Part shown: positions 1 to 9,419 of the stretch, piece after piece
Layout of the letters: the number at the start of each line of letters is the position of its first letter
Position numbering within the stretch: the first letter of the stretch is position 1
Source of the DNA: Dehalococcoides mccartyi
Lineage (GTDB): Bacteria; Chloroflexota; Dehalococcoidia; Dehalococcoidales; Dehalococcoidaceae
Assembly (NCBI RefSeq): GCF_001889305.1
Contig: NZ_CP013074.1
Span: 868,001 to 932,000, forward strand
Direction of reading: 5' to 3'
Length of the DNA stretch: 64,000 nucleotides
The notes under the pieces: model-generated
Told to the model about the DNA's origin: nothing
The model's input: the letters and a program-made list of their open reading frames with translations, nothing else
Database searches by the model: none
Made by a program: the position numbers and the translations under genes

Positions 1-181
1 CAAGGCTAATCCCAAAATGTCTTCGGTAATGGATATCTGGCGCGGAGCAGAGTTGCAGGAACGTGAAATTTATGACCTGTTCGGGGTGATTTTTGAAAAC
101 CACATAGGCCTGAAACGCATTTTCCTGTGGGAAGGCTTTGAAGGTTATCCTTTGCGCAAGGACTTTGCAAATGGCCATTAA
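1..181 (+). CDS. nuoC: NADH-quinone oxidoreductase subunit C, 3' end only
   Basis: This is the C-terminal part of NuoC, a hydrophilic connecting-arm subunit of complex I; the 5' end lies outside the window. The frame starts at base 2 and ends at TAA 179-181. The visible residues include the family's [15 protein letters not shown] segment and a C-terminal [12 protein letters not shown] segment, both typical of the 30-kDa subunit. The stop overlaps the start of nuoD by 11 bases, as in a co-translated operon. I am confident of the family because of these motifs and because nuoD follows. Confidence 0.9.
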   Translation, partial: KANPKMSSVMDIWRGAELQEREIYDLFGVIFENHIGLKRIFLWEGFEGYPLRKDFANGH

Positions 182-1274
182 AACTGAAAACTTTATCTTG
201 AATATAGGTCCTCAGCATCCGAGCACCCATGGTGTGTTCCGCCTGCGTATTGTTCTGGATGGTGAGGTAATTACCGACCTTGAGCCGGTTTTCGGCTATC
301 TACACCGGGGTATTGAAAAACTGGCTGAGGGACGTACCTACCTGCAGGACATACCTTTTACAGACCGTCTGGATTATCTGGGCTCTATAACCAACAACCA
401 CGCTTATGTTATGGCAGTGGAAAAGCTGGCCGGCATAGCAGTGCCGGAACGGGCTGAATATATAAGGGTGATACTGGATGAACTTCAGCGGCTGGCCAGT
501 CATCTGGCGGGATTGGGCTTTTTCCTGAATGACTTGGGTGCCCTTCAAACCCCTTTGCTGTATATGTTCCGCGAGCGTGAAAAGATTGTGGAACTGTTTG
601 ATATGTGCAGCGGCCAGCGCTTAAATTACAATTATTACCGTTTCGGCGGCTTTGTTCAGGATTTGCCGGAAGAATTCCTTCCTGCCCTAAAAAAACTGCT
701 GGATACCTTGCCCGGTTTCATAGACGAATACGAACAGCTTATTTCCACCAATGAAATTGTGCTTATCCGCACCAAAGGTGTCGGCGTGCTAAAGCGTGAG
801 CTGGCAATAAACTCCAGTGCTGCCGGGCCGGTTCTTAGGGCAAGCGGGGTAAATTGGGACATCCGCCGGAATGACCCGTATTCCATATATGACCGCTTTG
901 AGTTTGACATACCCACCGCCCAAAACGGTGATACCTATGACCGCTATCTAGTGCGTATTCAAGAAATGCGCCAAAGCGTGCGGATACTCCGCCAGGCAAC
1001 CAAAGACCTGCCCGAAGGTGAAATAATGGGTAAAGCCCCCAAACTCCTTAAGCCACCTGCGGGTGAAGTTTACAGCCGCATAGAAGGACCTAAAGGCGAA
1101 CTGGGCTTTTACCTGGTTTCAGACGGCACGGATAAGCCTTACCGCTGGCGGGTGCGTCCGCCCTGCCTGTTAAATTTATCAGCTTTGAAGGATATGGTGG
1201 TAGGTTGGAAAGTGGCTGACCTTATGGCTATATTTGGCAGTATAGACATTGTAATGGGTGAGGTGGACAGATAA
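171..1274 (+). CDS. nuoD: NADH-quinone oxidoreductase subunit D (49 kDa)
   Basis: NuoD is the complex I arm subunit that helps form the quinone-binding pocket. I chose the ATG at 171 (367 aa, MAIKTENF...) over an in-frame ATG at 138 because it has an AAGGA 8 bases upstream and begins where the family begins. The N-terminus has the conserved [13 protein letters not shown] segment and [12 protein letters not shown]. The C-terminal [16 protein letters not shown] and DIVMGEVDR are also family hallmarks. It overlaps nuoC by 11 bases, and its stop shares a base with the nuoH start. In most bacteria nuoE, F and G come between D and H, but here nuoH follows directly. Confidence 0.97.
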   Translation: MAIKTENFILNIGPQHPSTHGVFRLRIVLDGEVITDLEPVFGYLHRGIEKLAEGRTYLQDIPFTDRLDYLGSITNNHAYVMAVEKLAGIAVPERAEYIRVILDELQRLASHLAGLGFFLNDLGALQTPLLYMFREREKIVELFDMCSGQRLNYNYYRFGGFVQDLPEEFLPALKKLLDTLPGFIDEYEQLISTNEIVLIRTKGVGVLKRELAINSSAAGPVLRASGVNWDIRRNDPYSIYDRFEFDIPTAQNGDTYDRYLVRIQEMRQSVRILRQATKDLPEGEIMGKAPKLLKPPAGEVYSRIEGPKGELGFYLVSDGTDKPYRWRVRPPCLLNLSALKDMVVGWKVADLMAIFGSIDIVMGEVDR

Positions 1275-2335
1275 TGTCTGACTTTTGGGTTCACCTGCTC
1301 GTTTATCTGGTGATACTTTTTGGTTTTGTGATTGTGAGTGTACTCATATTCATCTGGCTGGAGCGCCGTCTCATCGGCCGTTTCCAGCTTCGTCCCGGTC
1401 CTAACAGAGCCGGCCCTTTCGGCTTGCTGCAGCCTATTGCAGATGCTATAAAAGTACTTATTAAAGAAGATATTATTCCTTCAGAGGCAGATAAGGGAGT
1501 ATTCTGGTTAGCCCCGCTGGTGGCTTTTGTACCGGTAATGCTGATGTTTGCCGCTATCCCCTTTGCAGATGGGGCTATGCTGGTTGACCTTAATATAGGC
1601 ATACTTTATATCTTGGCTGTCAGTTCGGTAACTGTAATAGGTATATTTATGGCCGGCTGGAGCAGCAACAGCAAGTATTCCCTGCTGGGTGCCATGCGTA
1701 CCATAGCTCAGGAAGTAAGCTATGAAATACCGCTGGTACTTTCCATACTCGGTGTTGTTATGTTAACCGGTTCGCTTTCTATGAATGAGATAGTTAAAGC
1801 TCAGAGTGTCCCGTTTATTCTTTTGCAGCCTCTGGGTTTCTTTGTATACCTGTCCGCCGCCATGGCAGAAATTAACCGCACCCCGTTTGATTTGCTGGAA
1901 GCGGAGTCGGAGATTATTGCCGGTTTCCATACCGAATATTCCGGCATGAAATTCGGTCTTTTTTACCTTATGGAATATGCCGAAGTGCTGGCAGTTTCAG
2001 CCATAGCCACCACCCTGTTTCTGGGTGGCTGGCAAGGGCCACTGCTGCACCCTGTTATATGGTTTATCACTAAAGTCCTTATAGTCTTTATGTTTATAAT
2101 CTGGGTGCGCGCCACCATACCCCGTCTTCGCATAGACCAGGTAATGGCTTTTGGCTGGAAATTCCTTTTACCCTTGTCCCTTGCCAATCTGGTCATTACT
2201 GCTTTTGAAATACTGATTGCACCGGATATTAATACAGCTGTGCTTGTGGGTGTAAATATAGCGGTAATGTTCGGGCTTATCCTCCTGTTCAGTAAATTTT
2301 ACAAGCTGGGAGGCGGACATGTCAGTATTAAATAA
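1274..2335 (+). CDS. nuoH: NADH-quinone oxidoreductase subunit H
   Basis: NuoH is the membrane subunit that links the quinone site to the proton-pumping arm of complex I. The 353-residue protein is hydrophobic with about eight membrane segments. It carries the diagnostic ERRLIGRFQLRPGPNRAGP loop near residue 30 and EINRTPFDLLEAESEI followed by FHTEYSGMKF near residue 200; these loops line the quinone channel in the family. The ATG at 1274 overlaps the nuoD stop (TAATG), so translation is probably coupled. Confidence 0.97.
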   Translation: MSDFWVHLLVYLVILFGFVIVSVLIFIWLERRLIGRFQLRPGPNRAGPFGLLQPIADAIKVLIKEDIIPSEADKGVFWLAPLVAFVPVMLMFAAIPFADGAMLVDLNIGILYILAVSSVTVIGIFMAGWSSNSKYSLLGAMRTIAQEVSYEIPLVLSILGVVMLTGSLSMNEIVKAQSVPFILLQPLGFFVYLSAAMAEINRTPFDLLEAESEIIAGFHTEYSGMKFGLFYLMEYAEVLAVSAIATTLFLGGWQGPLLHPVIWFITKVLIVFMFIIWVRATIPRLRIDQVMAFGWKFLLPLSLANLVITAFEILIAPDINTAVLVGVNIAVMFGLILLFSKFYKLGGGHVSIK

Positions 2336-2870
2336 TACCGGAGGCGGTATCATTAAAGGAATGCGCCTTACCTTTAAACACCTTTTTCGCCCATGGATAA
2401 CTGCACAGTATCCGGAAGAAAAGCTGACTATGTCAAAAAGGATACGGGGAACTCAGGTTATCTGGGTGAAGGAGACTTGTATTGCTTGCCTTGCCTGTGC
2501 CAGAGCCTGTCCAGTGAAGGCTATTAATATGGAGGTTTCCCGCGGCGAAGACCGCAAGCTTAAGGTAGACCATATGTCTATAGATTTCGGGCTGTGCGTC
2601 TTTTGCGGTCTGTGTGTTGAATCCTGCCCTACTAAAAATGCTATATATATGGGTTACGGCTATGAAACTACCACCTACCGCTGCACTAATATTGCAAAAG
2701 CGGAAGGGCAAAGCCGTTCCGAGTGCCGCTGCCATGAACTGATACTTACCGGGGATGAACTTGCCCCCTCGGCAACCCGGGTACTCAGCGGGTATGACCG
2801 CCCGGATGCCGCAGAAAAACTGGCTGAACAAACCCTGCTTATAAATAAGAAAGGCTATTTTGAAAGGTAA
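2319..2870 (+). CDS. nuoI: NADH-quinone oxidoreductase subunit I (2x[4Fe-4S])
   Basis: NuoI carries the last iron-sulfur clusters (N6a/N6b) before quinone in complex I. The 183-residue protein has two ferredoxin motifs, CIACLACARACP and CVFCGLCVESCP, each able to bind a [4Fe-4S] cluster. It overlaps the end of nuoH by 17 bases. With no NuoEFG genes beside it, this subunit may be close to the point of electron entry, so its exposed face is of interest for docking a ferredoxin or another donor. Confidence 0.96.
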   Translation: MSVLNNTGGGIIKGMRLTFKHLFRPWITAQYPEEKLTMSKRIRGTQVIWVKETCIACLACARACPVKAINMEVSRGEDRKLKVDHMSIDFGLCVFCGLCVESCPTKNAIYMGYGYETTTYRCTNIAKAEGQSRSECRCHELILTGDELAPSATRVLSGYDRPDAAEKLAEQTLLINKKGYFER

Positions 2871-2876
2871 ACCGGG

Positions 2877-3359
2877 GTGGAAATAGCGTTCTGGATTATA
2901 GCCATAACCTGTATAGTCTCCGCCTTGCTGGTGGTGGGAGTGAAAAATATTTTCCACTCATCCCTCTGGCTGATACTCTGTTTCCTTTCGGTTGCCGGCG
3001 TGTTTTTGCTGCTTTCGGCAGACTTTCTGGCAGCGGTGCAGATACTTATTTATATCGGTGCTATATCGGTACTGATAATACTGGCAATCATGCTTACCCG
3101 TGAGGTTCAGCGGGGCAACCTTACCAACAAGCTGAAAATACCGGCTCTGGTTGTTGTTACCGCTTTGGGCGGTGTTATGACCTATATGCTTATCAGCTCA
3201 AACTGGACCTCAAGTGACGCACCAGCCCCCTCTACCACCACCGCCGGCCTGGCCGAAATGCTTTTCGGTTCAGACGGGTTCGGGCTGGGGGTACTGATTA
3301 CGGGTGTAATATTACTGGTGGCCATTATCGGGGCTATAGTACTGGTGAGGGACAAATAA
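2877..3359 (+). CDS. nuoJ: NADH-quinone oxidoreductase subunit J
   Basis: NuoJ is a small membrane subunit of complex I. The 160-residue protein has about five hydrophobic segments and the family segment FLAAVQILIYIGAISVLIILAIML near residues 55-80, which contains the pi-bulge helix region. The start is a GTG at 2877, six bases after the nuoI stop; no strong ribosome binding site is seen, so coupling is likely. Its own stop lies one base before the nuoK ATG. Confidence 0.94.
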   Translation: MEIAFWIIAITCIVSALLVVGVKNIFHSSLWLILCFLSVAGVFLLLSADFLAAVQILIYIGAISVLIILAIMLTREVQRGNLTNKLKIPALVVVTALGGVMTYMLISSNWTSSDAPAPSTTTAGLAEMLFGSDGFGLGVLITGVILLVAIIGAIVLVRDK

Positions 3360-3360
3360 T

Positions 3361-3666
3361 ATGGGACTGACTCACTTTTTGGTACTGGCGGTAATACTGT
3401 TCTGTATCGGTCTTTACGGGGCGCTGGTTAAAAAGAGCGCCGTAGTGATACTGATGTGCATAGAAATAATGCTGAACGCAGTTACCATTGCGGCGGTGGC
3501 CTTTAACCGTTTTTCTGCCGCCGAATTTTTTACCGGGCAGATATTTACTCTGTTTATTATCGCGGTGGCGGCCTCCGAGGCAACTATTGGTCTGGCCATA
3601 ATAATATCCATTTACAAAAACCGGGATACTATTGATGCCACCAAGATAGATTTGATGAAGTGGTAA
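3361..3666 (+). CDS. nuoK: NADH-quinone oxidoreductase subunit K
   Basis: NuoK is a three-helix membrane subunit related to MrpC. The length of 101 aa is exactly typical. Membrane helices 2 and 3 contain the conserved glutamates, seen as CIEIMLNAV near residue 36 and ASEATIGLAI near residue 70. Both are implicated in proton transfer in this family. It sits between nuoJ and nuoL with a gap of one base upstream. Confidence 0.96.
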   Translation: MGLTHFLVLAVILFCIGLYGALVKKSAVVILMCIEIMLNAVTIAAVAFNRFSAAEFFTGQIFTLFIIAVAASEATIGLAIIISIYKNRDTIDATKIDLMKW

Positions 3667-3682
3667 AGAGGAAGAATAAGCG

Positions 3683-5647
3683 ATGACCCAAACCGGACTC
3701 TGGCTCATAATGCTGCTCCCCCTTATCTGCGGAGCTTTGATAGCCATGGGATATGCCTTTTTCTGCAAAAAACCGGCTTTAAGCGGATACCTAGGCATAG
3801 CCGGCGTAGGCGGTTCGCTGCTACTTTCTATCTGGGGGCTGACAAGCCTGCTGGGTAAGGAAGGGGTTTCTCACTATGCTTCAGGATTCAGCTGGTTTTC
3901 CATTGGGAATTCGGTTGATATCAGCCTTAACCTAAACTTTGACCCGCTGGCCGGCATAATGTGCTTTGTAATCCTTTTTGTCAGCCTGATGGTACACATA
4001 TATTCACAAGGCTATATGCACGGTGATAAAGGGTATCCCCGTTATTACGCCTTTTTGTCTTTCTTTACCGCCTCTATGCTGGGGCTGGTGCTCTCTGACA
4101 ACCTGCTTTTTACCTTCTTCTTTTGGGAGTTGGTGGGTCTGGCATCATATCTTCTTATCGGCTTCTGGTTTACCCGCCCGGCCGCCGCCAATGCCGCTAA
4201 AAAGGCTTTTATTGTAACCCGCATAGGTGATGTGGGCTTTTTAGCCGCTATACTCATTTTGTTTGCGAATACCGGTACGCTGGATATAAATAGCCTGAAC
4301 GGCATGGCCGAAATGGGGCTTATAGGTGCCGGCGCAGTAACTGTGGCCGCTCTGGGCATATTTGCCGGTGCGGTGGGTAAATCAGCCCAGTTCCCCCTGC
4401 ATGTATGGCTGCCGGATGCTATGGAAGGCCCTACCCCCGTTTCCGCCCTTATCCATGCCGCCACCATGGTTGCTGCCGGTGTATTTCTGGTTGCCCGCAC
4501 CTACCCTATATTTGAAAGCTCGGCAACAGCCATGCTTTGGGTATCTATAATCGGCGCGGTTACCGCTATATTTGCCGCTACCATGGCGCTGGTTATGAAC
4601 GATATGAAGCGTATACTGGCCTATTCCACAGTCAGCCAGCTGGGTTATATGATGCTGGGGCTGGGTACAGGCGGCATTGCTATCGGTATATTCCACCTGT
4701 TTAACCATGCTTTTTTCAAGAGTTTGCTCTTTTTAGGTTCGGGCAGCGTAAATCACGCTACCGGCACATTTGATATCCGCGAAATGGGCGGCCTATCCAA
4801 ACCCATGCCGGTTACCAGCAAGACCTTCCTGATTGCCTCACTCAGTCTGGCAGGCATCTGGCCGCTTTCAGGTTTTTTCAGCAAGGACGAGATACTTGCC
4901 AGGGCTATGGACGGGCAATTTATCCTGTTCATTCTGGCACTCATAACCGTATTCCTGACCGCCTTTTATATGTTCCGTCTGTACTTCGTGGCTTTCGGCG
5001 GCACTTACCGCGGCAAGGGGCATCCCCACGAATCCCCCAAGGTCATGTCTTGGCCGCTTCTGATACTGGTTGTGCCTTCGGTAATCAGTGGTTTGCTGAA
5101 TGCCGGTGGCAGTTTCAGCAGCTTTTTGGGCGAAGAAGTGCATACCGGCTTTTTTGAGGGATTATTCGGCATTTTGCTGCACCCGCTGGCCCTGGTTTCA
5201 CTGGCCGTAGCCGGCGGCGGTATATATCTGGCCTTCCTGATGTATAAAAAGAAGAGCCTTTCACCCGCTGTATTCTCAGAGCGTTTTAAATGGCTTTATA
5301 TGATATTTTCCAAGAAATACTGGATGGATGAGCTGTACGAAGGGGTTATATCCCGCACGCTGCTTATGAAGGGACTGTTCGCTTTTGCGGCCTTCTTTGA
5401 CAAAAAAGTAGTAGACGGGGGCTTAAACGGCTTCTTCATTCAAAAAGTATTATTTTCCCGTCTTTTCAGCCGCTTCCGCACCGCTGATGAACGCATAGTG
5501 GACGGGGCGGTAAACGGGGTTGCCGCTATAACCGTAGAGGGCGGCAAGGTGGGACGCAAAGCCCAGACCGGTCAGCTCCAATCATACGGAATTTATCTTG
5601 CCGCCGGGGTGGTTGTACTGGTGATGGCGGCTCTTATTATCTGGTAA
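3683..5647 (+). CDS. nuoL: NADH-quinone oxidoreductase subunit L
   Basis: NuoL is the distal antiporter-like proton pump of complex I. The 654-residue protein has the Proton_antipo_N and Proton_antipo_M regions. Visible landmarks are FFWELVGLASYLLIGFW near residue 145, with the key Glu, and KSAQFPLHVWLPDAMEGPTPVSALIHAATMV near residue 230, with the Lys and His residues of the channel. A long C-terminal part after residue 500 should hold the lateral helix. An AGAGGAAG ribosome binding site precedes the ATG at 3683. Confidence 0.97.
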   Translation: MTQTGLWLIMLLPLICGALIAMGYAFFCKKPALSGYLGIAGVGGSLLLSIWGLTSLLGKEGVSHYASGFSWFSIGNSVDISLNLNFDPLAGIMCFVILFVSLMVHIYSQGYMHGDKGYPRYYAFLSFFTASMLGLVLSDNLLFTFFFWELVGLASYLLIGFWFTRPAAANAAKKAFIVTRIGDVGFLAAILILFANTGTLDINSLNGMAEMGLIGAGAVTVAALGIFAGAVGKSAQFPLHVWLPDAMEGPTPVSALIHAATMVAAGVFLVARTYPIFESSATAMLWVSIIGAVTAIFAATMALVMNDMKRILAYSTVSQLGYMMLGLGTGGIAIGIFHLFNHAFFKSLLFLGSGSVNHATGTFDIREMGGLSKPMPVTSKTFLIASLSLAGIWPLSGFFSKDEILARAMDGQFILFILALITVFLTAFYMFRLYFVAFGGTYRGKGHPHESPKVMSWPLLILVVPSVISGLLNAGGSFSSFLGEEVHTGFFEGLFGILLHPLALVSLAVAGGGIYLAFLMYKKKSLSPAVFSERFKWLYMIFSKKYWMDELYEGVISRTLLMKGLFAFAAFFDKKVVDGGLNGFFIQKVLFSRLFSRFRTADERIVDGAVNGVAAITVEGGKVGRKAQTGQLQSYGIYLAAGVVVLVMAALIIW

Positions 5648-5656
5648 GGGGGGAGT

Positions 5657-7150
5657 ATGAGCATACCATACTTAACACTAATAACTTTCCTGCCCGCAGC
5701 GGGAGCTATCTTGATGGCTCTGTGGCCGCGTTTGTCCGGGCGGGCAATAAAAATCAGCTCACTGCTGCTCACTCTTGTGCCGCTGGTGCTCTCACTAGTG
5801 GTCTTTGCCGGATTTGACCGGAGTAGTTCCATGGCCGGGGTTATACAGTTTGAAGAAAATCTCCCCTGGATATCCCTTTTAAACGCTAACTACCACCTTG
5901 GCGTTGACGGTTTAAGTTTGCCTTTCCTGGTTCTGACTACTTTACTGGGTGTTCTGGCGGTACTCATCAGCTGGAAAGTAGACCTCAGGGTAAAAGAGTT
6001 TTTTGTCTGGCTGCTTATACTCCAAACCAGCATTACAGGCGTATTTGTCTCTCTTGATTTGCTGCTCTTCTTTATCTTCTGGGAGCTGGAACTGATACCC
6101 ATGTATTTCCTGATTTCAATCTGGGGTGCCGGGCGTAAAGAGTATTCAGCTCTTAAATACGTCCTTTACACCCTGTTTGGCGGTGCGTTTATACTGGCCG
6201 GTATCCTGATACTTTTCTTTGCCACCGGCAGTCTGGATATAGCGTCTCTGGCATCTACGGACCTTAATAATTTCCTGCGTCCGGCCATGATGGTGCTTAC
6301 TTTCTTTATGTTCTTTATCGGTTTTGCCATCAAGCTTCCGGCTTTCCCCTTCCACACCTGGCTGCCGGATGCCCATACAGACGCACCTACCGCCGCCAGT
6401 GTTATTCTGGCAGGCACTTTGCTTAAAATGGGCGGCTATGCCATGCTCAGGTTAAACGTGGCCATGTTCCCTGATGTCTGCCGTGACTGGGCGCCTTTGA
6501 TACTGACTATTGCGGTCATAAACGTAATTTACGGTGCCGCTATCACCCTTAAACAAACAGATATCAAAAGGCTTATTGCCTACAGTTCGGTAAGCCACAT
6601 GGGTTTTGTACTGCTGGGTATATTTACCCTAGGTGAAATCTCCATGAATGGTGCGGTTCTGCAAATGTTCAGCCACGGCATAATCACCGGCCTGCTCTTT
6701 GCCATAACCGGTGTGGTCATGCACAATACCCACGAACGGGATATTAACAAACTTGGCGGTCTGGCAAAACAAATGCCCCGCACAGCTATCATATTTATAC
6801 TGGCCGGTCTGGGGGCAATGGCAGTGCCTGCCACCAGCGGATTTATCGCCGAAGTCAGCGTATTTTTGGGTTCATTCCAGAGTTCGGTAGTCCCCGGCGG
6901 GCAGGTCTTTACCATGCTCTGCCTTTTGGGTTTGGTACTGGCGGCTGCCTATATACTCTGGACAGTCCAGAGGGTATTTTTAGGCCCCGGACTGGAAAAA
7001 TTCCAGATGGTAAAAGATGCCGATAAAACCGAAATAGTTTTTTCACTGGTATTTTTAGTGGTAATGTTCGGGGTTGGTCTTTATCCCCAAATTGTTGTAG
7101 ATGTAATTCAAACCGGAGTGGCCCCGCTGGCGGCCCTTTTCGGCGGATAG
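5657..7150 (+). CDS. nuoM: NADH-quinone oxidoreductase subunit M
   Basis: NuoM is the second antiporter-like proton pump of complex I. The 497-residue protein carries FFIFWELELIPMYFLISIWG near residue 138, with the key Glu, and KLPAFPFHTWLPDAHTDAPTAASVILAG near residue 225. GGGGAG lies 6 bases before the ATG at 5657. The spacing to nuoL is nine bases, which fits a single transcript. Confidence 0.97.
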   Translation: MSIPYLTLITFLPAAGAILMALWPRLSGRAIKISSLLLTLVPLVLSLVVFAGFDRSSSMAGVIQFEENLPWISLLNANYHLGVDGLSLPFLVLTTLLGVLAVLISWKVDLRVKEFFVWLLILQTSITGVFVSLDLLLFFIFWELELIPMYFLISIWGAGRKEYSALKYVLYTLFGGAFILAGILILFFATGSLDIASLASTDLNNFLRPAMMVLTFFMFFIGFAIKLPAFPFHTWLPDAHTDAPTAASVILAGTLLKMGGYAMLRLNVAMFPDVCRDWAPLILTIAVINVIYGAAITLKQTDIKRLIAYSSVSHMGFVLLGIFTLGEISMNGAVLQMFSHGIITGLLFAITGVVMHNTHERDINKLGGLAKQMPRTAIIFILAGLGAMAVPATSGFIAEVSVFLGSFQSSVVPGGQVFTMLCLLGLVLAAAYILWTVQRVFLGPGLEKFQMVKDADKTEIVFSLVFLVVMFGVGLYPQIVVDVIQTGVAPLAALFGG

Positions 7151-7156
7151 AGGCAG

Positions 7157-8614
7157 ATGGATTTGTTTATGCCTGAAATAATAATACTGATAACAGCCGT
7201 TCTGGTAATAATAGCTGACCTCTTTTTAATCAAGAACAAGAGGTATCTGGCTTATCTGTCTTTGCTGGGTTTAGCTGCAGCGGCTGTTGCTGCTGTGCTT
7301 AACTGGAATAACCCTCCCGAAATGGCTTTTGGCGGTATGCTGGCACTAGATGGCTACTCCAGTTTCTTCCGGATTCTTTTTATCTGCCTTTCAGGTTTGG
7401 TTATAATGGCTTCAATAGATTATGTAAATAAGTTCAGACGTTTTCAAGGCGAGTATTATGCACTGGTTCTGCTTGCCCTGCTGGGCATGATAATGATGGC
7501 TTCCACAGCCAACCTGATTACTATGTATCTTTCTCTCGAACTGGCCGGACTGGCTTTTTATGTGCTGGTAGGATTCTTGAAAGACCAGCACTCCACCGAA
7601 TCTGCTCTTAAATACCTGCTTCTGGGCGGGGTGGCTTCGGCTATGCTGGTATTCGGTATGGTACTTATTTACGGTTTTAGCGGTGAAACCAATTTGGGAG
7701 GTATTCTTAACTATATACAGACACTACCATCTGGTATGGATATAACTGCCCATGCGGGATTTATGCTTGGCATTATTCTTACTATTACCGGGCTGGGTTT
7801 TAAAGTAGCGGCAGTCCCGTTCCAATTTTGGGCACCTGATGTTTATCAGGGTTCACCCACCCCTATCACCTTGTATCTTTCAATAGCCAGCAAAGCGGCC
7901 GGGTTTGCCCTTTTCCTTCGTCTTTTCTACACCGTTTTTACAGATCCGATGGCGCTCAGCCATGAATGGGCTTTAATAATTGCAGTACTGGCAACCGCTG
8001 GTATGACACTGGGCAACGTACTGGCTATACCTCAAAAGAATATCAAGAGAATGCTGGGTTATTCCAGTATAGCCCACGCCGGTTACATACTGGTAGCTTT
8101 GGCGGCAATAGGCAATGCACCAGAACTTGCAGACGGGCGGATAAGCCTGCTCTTTTATTTGGTAGCTTTTGCCGTATCAGACATGGTCGCCTTTATTTCA
8201 ATTATCGCTATCAGCCGTTCTACCGGCAATGATGAAATTTCATCTTATGAAGGACTGGCTAAAACAAACCCGGTGTATGCTTCTGCTCTGACACTGGCAC
8301 TGCTGTCTCTCACCGGCTTTCCGCCTCTGGCAGGTTTTCTTGCCAAGTACTACATATTTAGTGCGTCCGTCCAGGCAGATTTACTGTGGCTGATGATTGT
8401 GGCTGCGGTAAACACTGTAATTTCAGCTGTTTTCTACTTTAACGTGATACGGGTAATGTGGCTTAGACAACCCCGCCAGGATGTACGGGTACTGGCTTCA
8501 TGGCCACTTAAACTGGCACTTGGTATTTCGGGGCTGGCTGTGTTAATATTCGGCATTATACCTGAAACGCTCCTGAACCTTATAGAAAAGGCTACCGAGC
8601 TAATAATTCACTAG
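7157..8614 (+). CDS. nuoN: NADH-quinone oxidoreductase subunit N
   Basis: NuoN is the third antiporter-like subunit of complex I. The 485-residue membrane protein contains LITMYLSLELAGLAFYVLVGF near residue 120 and KVAAVPFQFWAPDVYQGSPTPITLYLS near residue 220, the typical NuoN version of the channel motif. It begins six bases after nuoM and is the last nuo gene of the cluster. The tatD-family gene follows after ten bases and is probably on the same transcript. Confidence 0.97.
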   Translation: MDLFMPEIIILITAVLVIIADLFLIKNKRYLAYLSLLGLAAAAVAAVLNWNNPPEMAFGGMLALDGYSSFFRILFICLSGLVIMASIDYVNKFRRFQGEYYALVLLALLGMIMMASTANLITMYLSLELAGLAFYVLVGFLKDQHSTESALKYLLLGGVASAMLVFGMVLIYGFSGETNLGGILNYIQTLPSGMDITAHAGFMLGIILTITGLGFKVAAVPFQFWAPDVYQGSPTPITLYLSIASKAAGFALFLRLFYTVFTDPMALSHEWALIIAVLATAGMTLGNVLAIPQKNIKRMLGYSSIAHAGYILVALAAIGNAPELADGRISLLFYLVAFAVSDMVAFISIIAISRSTGNDEISSYEGLAKTNPVYASALTLALLSLTGFPPLAGFLAKYYIFSASVQADLLWLMIVAAVNTVISAVFYFNVIRVMWLRQPRQDVRVLASWPLKLALGISGLAVLIFGIIPETLLNLIEKATELIIH

Positions 8615-8624
8615 GACATTTGCC

Positions 8625-9419
8625 TTGCCGATTTTAGAATATATTGACACTCATGCCCATCTGGATATGCCTGAATTTGATACTGACCGTCAGGAAATAT
8701 TTAGACGGGCTTTTGAAAATGGCGTAAAGACTATAATAACTACCGGCATAGATATACTTTCCAGCCAAAAAGCTATTGATATGGCCGCCGCAAATGCTTC
8801 CATATATGCTGCCGTTGGTATCCACCCTCAGGAATGTAACGGGGCAACTGAAGCAGATTTTGCACGTCTGGATATACTAGCCGATGCTGATAAAGTTGTG
8901 GCTATCGGCGAATGCGGGCTGGATTATTACTGTGATTACTCACCCCGCCATACCCAGTTGGAAACCTTTTATAATCACCTTGATTTAGCTGATAAAAGCG
9001 GCCTTCCCTTGATTATTCATTGCCGCCAAGCCGAAGAGGATATGCTGAATATACTTTCAAATTGGTCTGCCCAGAGTCCCGCTTCTGAAGGAAAAGGTGT
9101 AATTCACTGCTTCAGCGGTTCCGCTGAAACTGCACTTAAATATATTAATATGGGTTTTTATATCGGGCTGGGCGCTTATATAGGTTATCCGTCCTCCAAA
9201 AAGTACCGGGTAGATTTTGCCGCTATACCGCTTGAATGTATTGTACTGGAAACAGACTGTCCGTTTTTGCCTCCTCAATCACACCGCGGGGAGAGAAATG
9301 AACCGGCCTATATACCGCTGATAGCTGCTATTCTGGCAGAGATAAAAAATCTTGAACCTGCTGAAATAGCATCTGTCACCACTGCTAATGCCCGCCGGTT
9401 ATTTCACCTTGATAAATAA
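8625..9419 (+). CDS. tatD: TatD-family metal-dependent hydrolase (DNase)
   Basis: TatD proteins are two-metal TIM-barrel nucleases with 3'-5' exonuclease activity. The 264-residue product has all metal-binding landmarks in order: DTHAHLD near residue 8, GECGLDYY near 92, IHCR near 128, HCFSG near 160 and ETDCPFLPP near 208. The start is a TTG at 8625 with an AGGA 8 bases upstream. It lies ten bases after nuoN and its last 21 bases overlap the convergent nth gene. The exact substrate cannot be told from sequence. Confidence 0.9.
   Translation: MPILEYIDTHAHLDMPEFDTDRQEIFRRAFENGVKTIITTGIDILSSQKAIDMAAANASIYAAVGIHPQECNGATEADFARLDILADADKVVAIGECGLDYYCDYSPRHTQLETFYNHLDLADKSGLPLIIHCRQAEEDMLNILSNWSAQSPASEGKGVIHCFSGSAETALKYINMGFYIGLGAYIGYPSSKKYRVDFAAIPLECIVLETDCPFLPPQSHRGERNEPAYIPLIAAILAEIKNLEPAEIASVTTANARRLFHLDK

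Noticed and set aside
2433-2957. A 174-codon minus-strand frame opposite nuoI/nuoJ
   Set aside because: It is the reverse shadow of nuoI and nuoJ and crosses a gene boundary; no recognisable domain.
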